Source of the DNA: UBA11524 sp045132495
GTDB lineage: Bacteria; Bacillota; Clostridia; Christensenellales; Aristaeellaceae
Assembly: GCA_045132495.1 (NCBI GenBank)
Contig: JBGUSK010000106.1
Location: 1 to 64,000, forward strand
Reading direction: 5' to 3'
Length of the DNA stretch: 64,000 nt
Shown here: positions 1-7,170 of the stretch, piece after piece
Numbering within the stretch: the stretch's first letter is position 1
How the letters are laid out: every line of letters begins with the position of its first letter
Notes under the pieces: generated by a model
Database searches by the model: none
Told to the model about the DNA's origin: nothing
Seen by the model: only the letters and a program-made list of their open reading frames with translations
Made by a program: the position numbers and the translations under genes

Positions 1-58
1 TCAGAGGGGCTGCGGCCCCCTCCGACACCTCCCGAAAAAATGAATTTGGCATTAACAA

Positions 59-90
59 GGGCGGCACGGTGTGAATCGTGCCGCCCTTTT
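59..90 (+). terminator. Rho-independent terminator of a gene upstream of the window
   Basis: A perfect 10-bp stem (GGGCGGCACG at 59-68 with CGTGCCGCCC at 77-86) encloses an 8-base loop and is followed by TTTT. It points rightwards, so it should end a plus-strand transcript whose gene lies left of the window. Bases 1-58 hold no gene that I can support. Confidence 0.8.
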
Positions 91-121
91 GTGTGCGATT
101 GTAACAATTTGCCCCCTGTGC

Positions 122-150
122 TTGTATTGCCCGGAAAAGAATGGTATGAT
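122..150 (+). promoter_or_regulatory. SigA-type promoter of the small membrane protein gene
   Basis: TTGTAT (122-127), a 17-base spacer and TATGAT (145-150) lie 17 bases before the start codon at 168. The spacing is right, but both boxes deviate from consensus. Confidence 0.45.
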
Positions 151-167
151 GCAGGCGGGGGGATCAA

Positions 168-509
168 ATGATGCTGAAAAAACGTGCGGCACTGCTGACC
201 GGTATGGCGGTTTTCGCCATCACAGTAGCCTTTTACCGGCTGGAGCATTGGAGGCCTCACGAGGAGAACCCGCTGATCATCCTGCTGACCTTTGCGCTCA
301 TGCCGACCAGCGCTGTGCTGGCGCTCAAGCAAATCGTGCAGGGAATCCGAACGAAGTGTTGGCTGTGGCTTGTCGTAGGCGTACTGGCTGCAGCAGTCTG
401 CCTATGGGGTGCGCTGACCTGCTGGCGCATTCCCTTCTGCCTGGAATGCAACGGCGGCGTGACCCCGGAAGAGCTGGGCTGGATGGCGCCATGGTTCTAT
501 CCGCAGTAA
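168..509 (+). CDS. Small hypothetical membrane protein
   Basis: I do not recognise the family. The 113-residue product has a basic N-terminus and three hydrophobic segments at about residues 6-23, 34-54 and 64-84. A short C-terminal tail follows with two cysteines (CLEC) and a Trp/Pro-rich end. ATG at 168 is preceded by a G-rich stretch that can act as ribosome site, and by a plausible promoter. The gene stands alone between an incoming terminator and the convergent YolD/polymerase operon. No function can be assigned. Confidence 0.6.
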   Translation: MMLKKRAALLTGMAVFAITVAFYRLEHWRPHEENPLIILLTFALMPTSAVLALKQIVQGIRTKCWLWLVVGVLAAAVCLWGALTCWRIPFCLECNGGVTPEELGWMAPWFYPQ

Positions 510-517
510 AGCCTGAT

Positions 518-943
518 TTAACCCGTCTGGTGCAGACGCTCAATGCCGTGGATCCTCCCAAAGGGGATGACCCGCCCGTCGGTGAAAATGACGCTCTGCC
601 CCACCTCGTCAATCCGCCTGACTACCCCGGTGACGCTGCGATACGCGCCGCCGGGCTTTTTTTCGTCCGGCTCGAAGAGGGAGAGGGCGACCTCAGGCTG
701 TTCATGAAGGCTGCCCATCAAGTCGCACAGCTGGCGGTTCAGACGGATGAAGTCCTCCTCAGAGAGCTCGGGGCAGCGGTCGGTCAGGCGGGCGGTCTCG
801 TCAATTTCCTCCTCGAAGCCGGTCAGCGCGGCGAAGGGAGCAAACTGTGCAGCCCGGCCAAGAGGGGACATGCGCGTCCGACGAGGGGAGACGGGCCGTG
901 GCAGGGTGATGATATCTTCATAGCTGCGGTGGAGTGGTTTCAT
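518..943 (-). CDS. YolD-like protein, partner of the Y-family polymerase
   Basis: The 141-residue protein carries the motif that opens YolD-like proteins (SPLGRAAQFAPFAALTG at about residues 26-42), followed by an acidic helix and a C-terminal beta-rich half with DGRVIPFGRI. In Firmicutes this family is usually encoded beside UmuC/DinB-type polymerases, often on mobile or SOS-controlled units, and is thought to assist or regulate them. Its ATG overlaps the stop of the polymerase gene by four bases (ATGA), which implies translational coupling and the same SOS control. The biochemical role is not established. Confidence 0.75.
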   Translation of the reverse strand: MKPLHRSYEDIITLPRPVSPRRTRMSPLGRAAQFAPFAALTGFEEEIDETARLTDRCPELSEEDFIRLNRQLCDLMGSLHEQPEVALSLFEPDEKKPGGAYRSVTGVVRRIDEVGQSVIFTDGRVIPFGRIHGIERLHQTG

Positions 944-2460
944 GCCTTGTGGCCTCCAATCTGTGCATTGCGGTCGATGGTGGTGCCGCCCTCCTGGAAG
1001 TTCATGCCCATGAGGATGGCGTTCTTGCCGAAACGACGGCGGATGTCCAGCACGGCTCGCTGGCAGCTGCGTTCGCGGAGAAGGGCGGCGTCTTCAGCGG
1101 CACGGCGGGCGTCTTCGGCTTCGTAGTCGGTGAAAAGGTCGAGCTGCTCCATCGCAGGGCGGGCCAGGGCCTCCTTCTCCGGGAAAACGCGGGCCGCCAC
1201 CACATTCACCCGGCGGACGAGCAAGAGCGGGTTCGCAATGCGGTCAAAGAGCGCCGCCATCGTGTCTACCAGTGTCCGGGTGGATGCCGTCAGCCGGGGG
1301 AGATTCGCCGTGCCGTGGGAATGCCGGGGTAGTGTGCGTCCGTAGTGATCCAGTACGACTTCCCCCATGTAGGCAGCACGGATTTTGGGGTCGGAGAGGC
1401 TCTCGATGTCGTAGCCGATGTGCAGCACCAGTTGATCAGTGACGAGGCCCTTGTCCACCAGATCAAGGGAGAGCAGGTCGGTCATCTCCTGCACGATTAG
1501 CCGCGCTTTGTCAAAGGTGTAGGGGCAGTGCAGCACCTGGCCGATACTTACGCTGTGGCTGACGGGCTTATAGGCCTTGATCTCTGCGATGGTGCAGGGC
1601 TCATAGCCCCAGGCGTGGTCGATGAGCAGCTCGGCATTCACGCCGAAGAGCTTGTACAGCAAATCCTCGCTGAAATAGGTTCCCGGCTTGCCCAGCGAAC
1701 AGCGCGCTACATCCCCCATGGTGAACATGTTGTACCGGGCGAGCTTGCGGGCATATCCGCCGCCGATGCGCCAGAAATCGGTGATCGGCTGATGATCCCA
1801 CAGCTGCCTCCGGTAAGCTGCTTCATCCAGCTCGGCGATGCGAACACCCTGGGCGTCGGGCTGAGCTTTCTTGGCAACGATATCCATGGCGACCTTGGCG
1901 AGGTACAGATTCGTTCCGATGCCCGCTGTGGCGGTGATGCCGGTGGTCGCCCGCACATCGCGAATGATAGTAACGGCGAATTCCCGGGCGGTCATCTTCG
2001 CGGCCATGAGGTAGGGGGTCACATCCATGAAAACCTCATCCACCGAGTATACATGAATGTCCTCCGGCGCGACGTATTTGAGGTAAATATCATAAATCTG
2101 CGTGCTGATCTCGATGTATCGGGCCATGCGGGGGACGGCCCGGATGAAGTCGATGGCCTTGTCTGGGTGGAGGGTCAGTTCCTTCGCATCCCGGGAGGTC
2201 CCGGTGAAGCGCCTGCCTGGAGCCTGCATCCGTCGCTTGGCGTTGGCCTCCTTCACCTGCTGGATGGCCTCGAATAGTCTCGGACGGCTGGATACCCCGC
2301 AGGCCTTCAGCGACGGAGACACCGCCAGGCAGATGGTCTTTTCCGTCCGAGCCTCGTCTGCCACAACCAGGTGGGTCGAAAGAGGGTCCAGCCCCCGGTC
2401 GATGCACTCCACCGAGGCGTAGAAGGATTTGAGGTCGATGGCGATGTACTGCCTTTCCAC
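940..2460 (-). CDS. Y-family translesion DNA polymerase (UmuC/DinB type)
   Basis: The protein should copy past DNA lesions during the SOS response. At 506 residues it is longer than DinB (about 350), like the UvrX/UmuC-type polymerases of Firmicutes. The first metal-binding Asp is D9 in IDLKSFYASVE, and the catalytic pair D141-E142 is in YSVDEVFMD. The helix-hairpin-helix and little-finger regions follow. QLDLF at 439-443 is a textbook beta-clamp binding motif. The ATG at 2460 is chosen because the conserved IDLKSFYASVE begins eight residues later. Two LexA-type boxes lie upstream and the YolD-like gene overlaps the 3' end. Confidence 0.9.
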   Translation of the reverse strand: MERQYIAIDLKSFYASVECIDRGLDPLSTHLVVADEARTEKTICLAVSPSLKACGVSSRPRLFEAIQQVKEANAKRRMQAPGRRFTGTSRDAKELTLHPDKAIDFIRAVPRMARYIEISTQIYDIYLKYVAPEDIHVYSVDEVFMDVTPYLMAAKMTAREFAVTIIRDVRATTGITATAGIGTNLYLAKVAMDIVAKKAQPDAQGVRIAELDEAAYRRQLWDHQPITDFWRIGGGYARKLARYNMFTMGDVARCSLGKPGTYFSEDLLYKLFGVNAELLIDHAWGYEPCTIAEIKAYKPVSHSVSIGQVLHCPYTFDKARLIVQEMTDLLSLDLVDKGLVTDQLVLHIGYDIESLSDPKIRAAYMGEVVLDHYGRTLPRHSHGTANLPRLTASTRTLVDTMAALFDRIANPLLLVRRVNVVAARVFPEKEALARPAMEQLDLFTDYEAEDARRAAEDAALLRERSCQRAVLDIRRRFGKNAILMGMNFQEGGTTIDRNAQIGGHKA

Positions 2461-2488
2461 GGAGAAATTCCCACCTTGTTCCAGAATA

Positions 2489-2501
2489 CGAACGTGTGTT
2501 C
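2489..2501. promoter_or_regulatory. LexA (SOS) box, proximal
   Basis: CGAACGTGTGTTC contains a perfect GAAC-N4-GTTC inverted repeat, as in the Gram-positive LexA/DinR box (CGAAC-N4-GTTCG, last base replaced by A). It lies about 30 bases before the polymerase start, where a repressor would block transcription. Confidence 0.7.
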
Positions 2502-2544
2502 ACAATAAGATATTCTCCACAGAACACAAAATTCCTCCCAAACA

Positions 2545-2558
2545 CGAACAAAAATTCG
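2545..2558. promoter_or_regulatory. Second, imperfect LexA box
   Basis: CGAACAAAAATTCG matches CGAAC-N4-GTTCG at all but one fixed position. It lies 44 bases upstream of the proximal box, so paired repressor binding on the polymerase promoter is likely. Confidence 0.55.
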
Positions 2559-2576
2559 CAGGAACATTATGGGAAC

Positions 2577-2605
2577 AAAAAACACCGCCTCCGGAGAAGC
2601 GGTGT
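2577..2605 (-). terminator. Terminator of the rhamnose operon
   Basis: Read leftwards, ACACCGC pairs with GCGGTGT (2599-2605 with 2582-2588) and a run of T follows. It lies about 140 bases after rhaD, behind the dispersed 3' element, and separates the rha operon from the SOS operon. Confidence 0.75.
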
Positions 2606-2629
2606 AAAGAACTACAAAAACGCGCAACA

Positions 2630-2746
2630 ATGCAGCCCGCGCGATGAGTGCGCGGAAGACAAGCAGGGCAAAGCCCCAAGCTGCACGCGGTAGGGCTATG
2701 CAAGAGCAGTCAACTCAATCGCGAGCTGGGTGTAGCGGCACGCTGC
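2630..2746 (-). repeat. Dispersed structured 3' element, copy 1 (after rhaD)
   Basis: Read on the minus strand, a 3-base-loop hairpin (AGCG-TGC-CGCT) follows the rhaD stop directly. Next come CGCGATTGAGTTGACT, CCCTACCGCGTG, a GGGC-TTT-GCCC hairpin, and the CCGCGC...GCGCGG hairpin with a CTCAT core, ending TGCAT. Copies 2 (27762-27879) and 3 (53405-53520) share the same order and the same position behind a stop codon. Confidence 0.8.
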
Positions 2747-3571
2747 TTAGTCGAGGAAATCCTCGCGCAGCTGTACGTTGAAGTCCCGGGCGATGGCGCG
2801 GAGCTCGTCGTCCTGGATGGTCTGCAGCTCGGGCAGGCCGGTGGACTTGGCCAGCACCCAAATTTCCGCGGCCTTTTCGATGGTGTGCATCAGGCCAAAG
2901 GTGATGTCGAAGTCGGGGCCGGAGGCGAACAGGCCGTGATGGGCCCAGACCGCCGCGTCGAACTCCTCCATCTTCTTGCAGGTGGCCAGGGCGATGTCAG
3001 CGCCGCCGGGAACCATCCACGGCACAACGCCCACGCCGCCGGGGAACACCACGGGGCACTCGGTCGCGCTCTTCCACAGGGCACGGGAGAAATCCCGGTC
3101 GGTCAAGGGCAGCACGAAGGTCATCGCGATGATGTTGGCGGGGTGGGCGTGGTAGATCACGCGATGCTCGCCATTCGTGGCCTTGGCGCGGACGCAGTGG
3201 TTCATGTAGTGGCTGGGGAACTCGCTGGTGGGCTTGCCGCCGTTCACCAGGCCCCAGCGGATGCGGTAGGAGTCGCCCTTGTCGTTGATCTCGACCACGC
3301 AGATGGAGTCCTCGGGGTCGGTGATGACATTGCGGAAGAACTTGCCGCTGCCGGTGGACAGGAAGTAGGAGCCGGCCAGGTTCTCGCCGGTGACGCCCAT
3401 GTTCACCCAGGGACGGGGCTGCGCGTCGAAGAAGGGGGTCATTTCGGCGATTTCCGCGTCGGTGAGGCGGTAGGTGAGGTTGCCGCCGTTGCGCTCATGC
3501 CAGCCCTGATGCCAGCCGTCGTCCGCCATGCGGATGTATTTCTTGACGATAGAGATGTCGAGCATGCCCAT
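2747..3571 (-). CDS. rhaD: Rhamnulose-1-phosphate aldolase
   Basis: This class II aldolase splits L-rhamnulose 1-phosphate into dihydroxyacetone phosphate and L-lactaldehyde, the last step of the pathway. The 274-residue length fits RhaD. The zinc site is visible in YHAHPAN and in AHHGLFASG, and the N-terminal GWHERNGGNLTYR is the phosphate-binding signature. An ATG at 3571 is chosen over an upstream GTG (3592) because GGAGGAA lies nine bases before it and would be inside the longer form. It is the distal gene of rhaM-rhaB-rhaA-rhaD, separated from rhaA by a palindromic repeat. Confidence 0.93.
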   Translation of the reverse strand: MGMLDISIVKKYIRMADDGWHQGWHERNGGNLTYRLTDAEIAEMTPFFDAQPRPWVNMGVTGENLAGSYFLSTGSGKFFRNVITDPEDSICVVEINDKGDSYRIRWGLVNGGKPTSEFPSHYMNHCVRAKATNGEHRVIYHAHPANIIAMTFVLPLTDRDFSRALWKSATECPVVFPGGVGVVPWMVPGGADIALATCKKMEEFDAAVWAHHGLFASGPDFDITFGLMHTIEKAAEIWVLAKSTGLPELQTIQDDELRAIARDFNVQLREDFLD

Positions 3572-3618
3572 AGTCGTATTCCTCCATATCACATAGTAGA
3601 TTCGGATTGCGGGGGATG

Positions 3619-3742
3619 GGCCTCATCCGACCTCGCTTACGCTCGGCCACCTTCCCCAGAGGGGAAGGTTGATAGTACCGACCATTCAGACCTTCCCCTT
3701 TGGGGAAGGTGTTAGTTCGCTTGCGAACTGACGGATGAGGCC
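3619..3742. repeat. Palindromic intercistronic repeat, copy A (rhaA/rhaD)
   Basis: The element is bounded by inverted GGCCTCATCCGAC and GACGGATGAGGCC. Inside are two hairpins, CCTTCCCC-AGA-GGGGAAGG and CCTTCCCC-TTT-GGGGAAGG, separated by about 20 bases. It begins ten bases after the rhaA stop. Copies B (5067-5195) and C (49317-49526) share the ends and core. Confidence 0.85.
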
Positions 3743-3752
3743 GTTCCTCCAA

Positions 3753-5018
3753 TCAGATGCGCTTCAGCTGGACTTCCTTTTCGTAGGCCAGCACCTTCTC
3801 AAACCACTCGCCGTCCTCGGGCTTACCGCAGCGGCGGCAGTACTCATTCCAGATCTCGCCAAAGGGCAGGGTCTTCATTTCCTCCTGGGCGACCATCAGG
3901 GCTGTCCAGTCATCCTTGTCCTGCATGGCCTTGTGCTCGCAAGTGGGGGTCAGCAGGGCCATCAGCAGAGCCTTCTGCACATTGCGGAAGCCCACGACCC
4001 ACGCGCTCACACGATTGATGGACGCATCGAAGTAGTCCAGCGCCATGTGGACCTTGCCGTCCAGACCGCCGCAGCGGACGATCTCCTTGGCGATCTCCTT
4101 GGTCTCGTCGTCCAGCAGAACCACGTGGTCGGAGTCCCAGCGGATGGGGCGGGTGATGTGCAGCGCCAGCTCGGGGAAGAACGCCAGCAGTGCGGGGATC
4201 TTGTCGCTCACGACCTCGGTGGGATGGTAGTGGCCGTTGTCCATCAGCGGGATGCACTTGCCGGGGTTCATCGCGGCGTAGGCCAGAGAATACTCCGCGC
4301 TGCCCACGGTGTAGGCTTCCACGCCGATGCCGAAGACCTTCGACTCCACGCAAGGCTTGACCTTGTCAAAGTCAAAGGGCTCGGTCAGGATCTCGTCCAT
4401 GGCCTCCTTGTAGCGCACGCGCGGGCCCAGACGGTCAGCGGGGATGTCCTTGAAGCCGTCGCCGGTCCACATGTTCATGATGCAGGGCTGGCCCAGCTCC
4501 TCGGCCAGGTACTGGCTGATGCGGATGGAGGCCTTGCCGTGCTCGATCCAGAACTTGCGGGTCTCCTCGTTGGGGGAGGACAGGGTCAGCGGATCGCACT
4601 TGGGGTGGGAGAAGAAGGTCGGGTTGAAGTCGCAGCCCAAGCCGCGCTCCTTGCAGAAATCGACCCACTTCTTGAAGTGCTTGGGTTCCAGCTTGTCGCG
4701 GTCCACCCAGCCGCCGTTCTCCTCGTCAAAGATGGCGTAGCAGGCGTGCAGGTTCATTTTCGGCGTGCCGGGGCACAGGCTGATGGCCATGTCCAGGTCG
4801 GCCATGAGCTCTTCGGGGGTGCGGGCGCGGCCGGGGTAGTTGCCGGTGGTCTGGATGCCGCCGGTCAGGGGCGCATTGGGGTCGCCGTCAAAGCCGCGGA
4901 CATCATCGCCCTGCCAGCAGTGCAGGGACACGGGGGCCTTCGCCAGCTTGTCCATCGCGGCTTCCACGTCGATACCGAGGGCGGCGTACTTGGCCTTTGC
5001 CTGTTCGTAGAGAGTCAT
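3753..5018 (-). CDS. rhaA: L-rhamnose isomerase
   Basis: The enzyme converts L-rhamnose to L-rhamnulose in the cytoplasm and needs divalent metal. The 421-residue length is normal for RhaA. Characteristic stretches are VSLHCWQGDDVRGF near the N-terminus, CDFNPTFFSHP, the metal region MDNGHYHPTE, and HITRPIRWDSDHVV. The start at 5018 (MTLYEQAKAKY) is preceded by AAAGGA at a good distance. The longer open frame runs into the palindromic repeat and is not credible. It sits between rhaB and rhaD, with a repeat element on each side. Confidence 0.95.
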   Translation of the reverse strand: MTLYEQAKAKYAALGIDVEAAMDKLAKAPVSLHCWQGDDVRGFDGDPNAPLTGGIQTTGNYPGRARTPEELMADLDMAISLCPGTPKMNLHACYAIFDEENGGWVDRDKLEPKHFKKWVDFCKERGLGCDFNPTFFSHPKCDPLTLSSPNEETRKFWIEHGKASIRISQYLAEELGQPCIMNMWTGDGFKDIPADRLGPRVRYKEAMDEILTEPFDFDKVKPCVESKVFGIGVEAYTVGSAEYSLAYAAMNPGKCIPLMDNGHYHPTEVVSDKIPALLAFFPELALHITRPIRWDSDHVVLLDDETKEIAKEIVRCGGLDGKVHMALDYFDASINRVSAWVVGFRNVQKALLMALLTPTCEHKAMQDKDDWTALMVAQEEMKTLPFGEIWNEYCRRCGKPEDGEWFEKVLAYEKEVQLKRI

Positions 5019-5066
5019 GTGGGTCAGTCCTTTCTGTATGTAAATTGGTTGAGTGTGGTAGAGCGC

Positions 5067-5195
5067 GGCCTCATCCGTCTTCGGACTTCGTCCGAATCCA
5101 CCTTCCCCAAAGGGGAAGGTTATTATAGTGCCGACCATATCCAAGACCTTCCCCTCTGGGGAAGGTGGCCGAGCGCAGCGAGGTCGGATGAGGCC
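5067..5195. repeat. Palindromic intercistronic repeat, copy B (rhaB/rhaA)
   Basis: The same inverted ends (GGCCTCATCCGTC and GTCGGATGAGGCC) enclose two CCTTCCCC/GGGGAAGG hairpins and an outer TTCGGACTTCGTCCGAA hairpin. It starts one base after the rhaB stop codon on the transcribed strand. As in copy A, the element lies inside the operon. Confidence 0.85.
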
Positions 5196-5196
5196 G

Positions 5197-6603
5197 TTAC
5201 TTCGTGGGCAGATACTCCCTGATCTCGAAGCTGCCCGGCAGTGCTGCGCGGAACGCCGCCAGATCGCTGAACGCGCCGTCCACGATCATCTGTGCGGCCA
5301 GGTTGCCAAGGGCGGTGCCCTCGGTGGGGCCTGCGTACACGGGCAGACCGGTCACGTCGGCGGTCATCTGGTTGAGCACCACATTTGCGCTGCCGCCGCC
5401 GACGATGTTCACGCTGGTGAAGGCTTTGCCGGTGATCTCGCTCATTTCCTTGATGGACTTGTCGTAGCATACCGCCAGGCCCATCGTCACCGCGCGGAGG
5501 ATGTCCGCCAGGCCCGTGGGTTCCGGCGCACCGGCATCGCGCAGGGCGGCCTTGACCTCTTCCAGCATATTTGCCGGGGCCATGAAGCGGTTATCCGTCG
5601 CGTCCACATAGGCGGGGTAGGTCGAGGCGGCCGCCATCTGCGCCATTTCGGCGAAGGAATGGGCCTTGTCGATCTCCTTGTGGATGCACTGGAGCATCCA
5701 CATGCCCATGATGTTCTTGAGGAACCGGGTCGTGCCGTTGTAGCCGCCCTCGTTGGTGAAACCGGCATTCAGCGCGGCTTCGCTGGTGACGGGGGCGGGG
5801 AGCTCGGTGCCCAGCAGCGACCAGGTGCCGGAGGACAGGAAGGCCGCGCCGTCGTCCTTGGCGGGGACGGCCATGTAGGCGCTGCCGGTGTCGTGGGTGG
5901 CGGGCAGGATGACGGTGGACGGGTAGCCCACCTCCGCCTCGATGGCGGGGGACAGCGGGCCCAGCACTGTGCCGGGCTTCACCAGCGCTGTGCGGAACCA
6001 CTTGTCCGGGATACCCGCCGCTGCGCGGATGGTCTCCGACCAGGAGCCGGAATCCGCGTTGCACAGCGCGCCGGTGGTGCAGTTCGTCCACTCGTGGGCC
6101 TTCTTGCCGGTGAGGATGTAGGAGAGGTACTCCGGCATCATCAGGAAGTCGTCCACCTGATCGGCGTATTCGGGATGCTCGCGGATCACCGCCATCATCT
6201 GGTACACGGTGTTGAAGGGCTGCTTGGCGATGCCGCACAGGCCGAAGTGGAAGGGGAAGGGCATGACCTTCTCCAATTCGGTATCCATGCCGTTGGTGCG
6301 GTCGTCACGGTAGTGCACCGCGTCGCCCACGCGCTGGCCCTCCTTGTCCAGGAGGACAAAGTCCACGCCCCAGGTGTCGATGCCGATGTAAGCGGGGGTG
6401 TAGCCCTGCTCCTTGGCGGCCTTGAGGCCTGCAACAACGTGGTGCTCCAGGCCCTCAATGTCCCAGCAGAGGTGGCCGTTCACCATGCTTCCGCCGTTGG
6501 GGAAGCGGTACACCTCGCGGGTCTCGATCTTCCCGCCCTCCAGCCAGGAGACGATGTGCCGCCCGCTGGAGGCGCCGATGTCGATTGCAAGATATGTCTT
6601 CAT
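5197..6603 (-). CDS. rhaB: Rhamnulokinase
   Basis: This FGGY-family sugar kinase phosphorylates L-rhamnulose with ATP. The 468 residues match RhaB (about 490). The N-terminal ATPase fold begins AIDIGASSGRHIVSWLEGG, and GIDTWGVDFVLLDKEG is the signature of rhamnulokinases. LPATHDTGSAYMAVPA and FLSSGTWSLLG mark the substrate and phosphate region, and VGGGSANVVLNQMTADVTG the C-terminal ATP-binding motif. The ATG at 6603 lies four bases after the rhaM stop, with GGAG inside the end of rhaM, so translation is probably coupled. Confidence 0.95.
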   Translation of the reverse strand: MKTYLAIDIGASSGRHIVSWLEGGKIETREVYRFPNGGSMVNGHLCWDIEGLEHHVVAGLKAAKEQGYTPAYIGIDTWGVDFVLLDKEGQRVGDAVHYRDDRTNGMDTELEKVMPFPFHFGLCGIAKQPFNTVYQMMAVIREHPEYADQVDDFLMMPEYLSYILTGKKAHEWTNCTTGALCNADSGSWSETIRAAAGIPDKWFRTALVKPGTVLGPLSPAIEAEVGYPSTVILPATHDTGSAYMAVPAKDDGAAFLSSGTWSLLGTELPAPVTSEAALNAGFTNEGGYNGTTRFLKNIMGMWMLQCIHKEIDKAHSFAEMAQMAAASTYPAYVDATDNRFMAPANMLEEVKAALRDAGAPEPTGLADILRAVTMGLAVCYDKSIKEMSEITGKAFTSVNIVGGGSANVVLNQMTADVTGLPVYAGPTEGTALGNLAAQMIVDGAFSDLAAFRAALPGSFEIREYLPTK

Positions 6604-6607
6604 GTCA

Positions 6608-6925
6608 TCACTCCATCAGGAACATGCACTGCATCTTGGGCTGCGCGCCGGTCAAGGGATCCATCTCCAGCTCCAGCACATCGTCCATGTACACGTTCCA
6701 CTTGTCCACGATGGGGCTGCCAGCCTGGGTCTTCTCGGCAAACTCGATGCCGTTGACGCACTCATAGTAGCCAAAGAGCACGTCGCCGTCGGACCAGATG
6801 GTATAATTCCGGATGCCGGCGGACTTGAGCAGCTCCACCATTTCGGGCCAGATCTCATCGTGGCGGCGCTTGTATTCCGCCTGCATACCGGGCTTGATTC
6901 GGCCCTTCCATGCAAATCTCTCCAT
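6608..6925 (-). CDS. rhaM: L-rhamnose mutarotase
   Basis: This small enzyme interconverts alpha- and beta-L-rhamnopyranose and feeds the isomerase. The 105 residues match the family. His22 in KRRHDEIWPEM corresponds to the known catalytic His22 of RhaM, and NYTIWSDGDVLFGYYE is the second conserved block. ATG at 6925 is chosen for its AGGAGG nine bases upstream; the longer frame reads through the promoter. It is first in the rha operon, behind a consensus promoter. Confidence 0.92.
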   Translation of the reverse strand: MERFAWKGRIKPGMQAEYKRRHDEIWPEMVELLKSAGIRNYTIWSDGDVLFGYYECVNGIEFAEKTQAGSPIVDKWNVYMDDVLELEMDPLTGAQPKMQCMFLME

Positions 6926-6992
6926 TTTCGGATTCCTCCTTGTGTGTAAATGATCAACGGGCTGTTGCTTCGTGCAGACTTTCTTACCATAT

Positions 6993-7021
6993 ATTATATG
7001 CAATGCTCCTGTCGATGTCAA
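6993..7021 (-). promoter_or_regulatory. Consensus promoter of the rhaMBAD operon
   Basis: On the minus strand TTGACA (7016-7021), exactly 17 bases and TATAAT (6993-6998) form a perfect SigA promoter about 70 bases before rhaM. Such strength implies control by a repressor. Confidence 0.85.
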
Positions 7022-7075
7022 TGCGGGCTGGGCTAACATGGGTAAAGGTGGGGGGAATATGGACAGAATCGGGGA

Positions 7076-7110
7076 TTGCGGAAGTCATGGGGAATATGCT
7101 ATAATATTCC
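7076..7110 (+). promoter_or_regulatory. Promoter and palindromic operator of the GH112 gene
   Basis: TTGCGG (7076-7081), 18 bases and TATAAT (7100-7105) with an extended TGC form a promoter. The inverted repeat GGAATAT-N6-ATATTCC (7091-7110) straddles the -10 box, and an extra half site GGAATAT lies at 7054-7060 between the two divergent promoters. A repressor binding here could control both directions. The regulator is not in the window. Confidence 0.65.
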
Positions 7111-7170
7111 AAGAAAGATGGCAAATGGCCATGATTTGATTGTTACAAGCACATATGGAGGAATGACGAT

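Noticed and set aside
3619..5195. Repeated palindromes considered as a CRISPR array
   Set aside because: There are only two copies here, 1.3 kb apart, with gene sequence between them and no cas genes.
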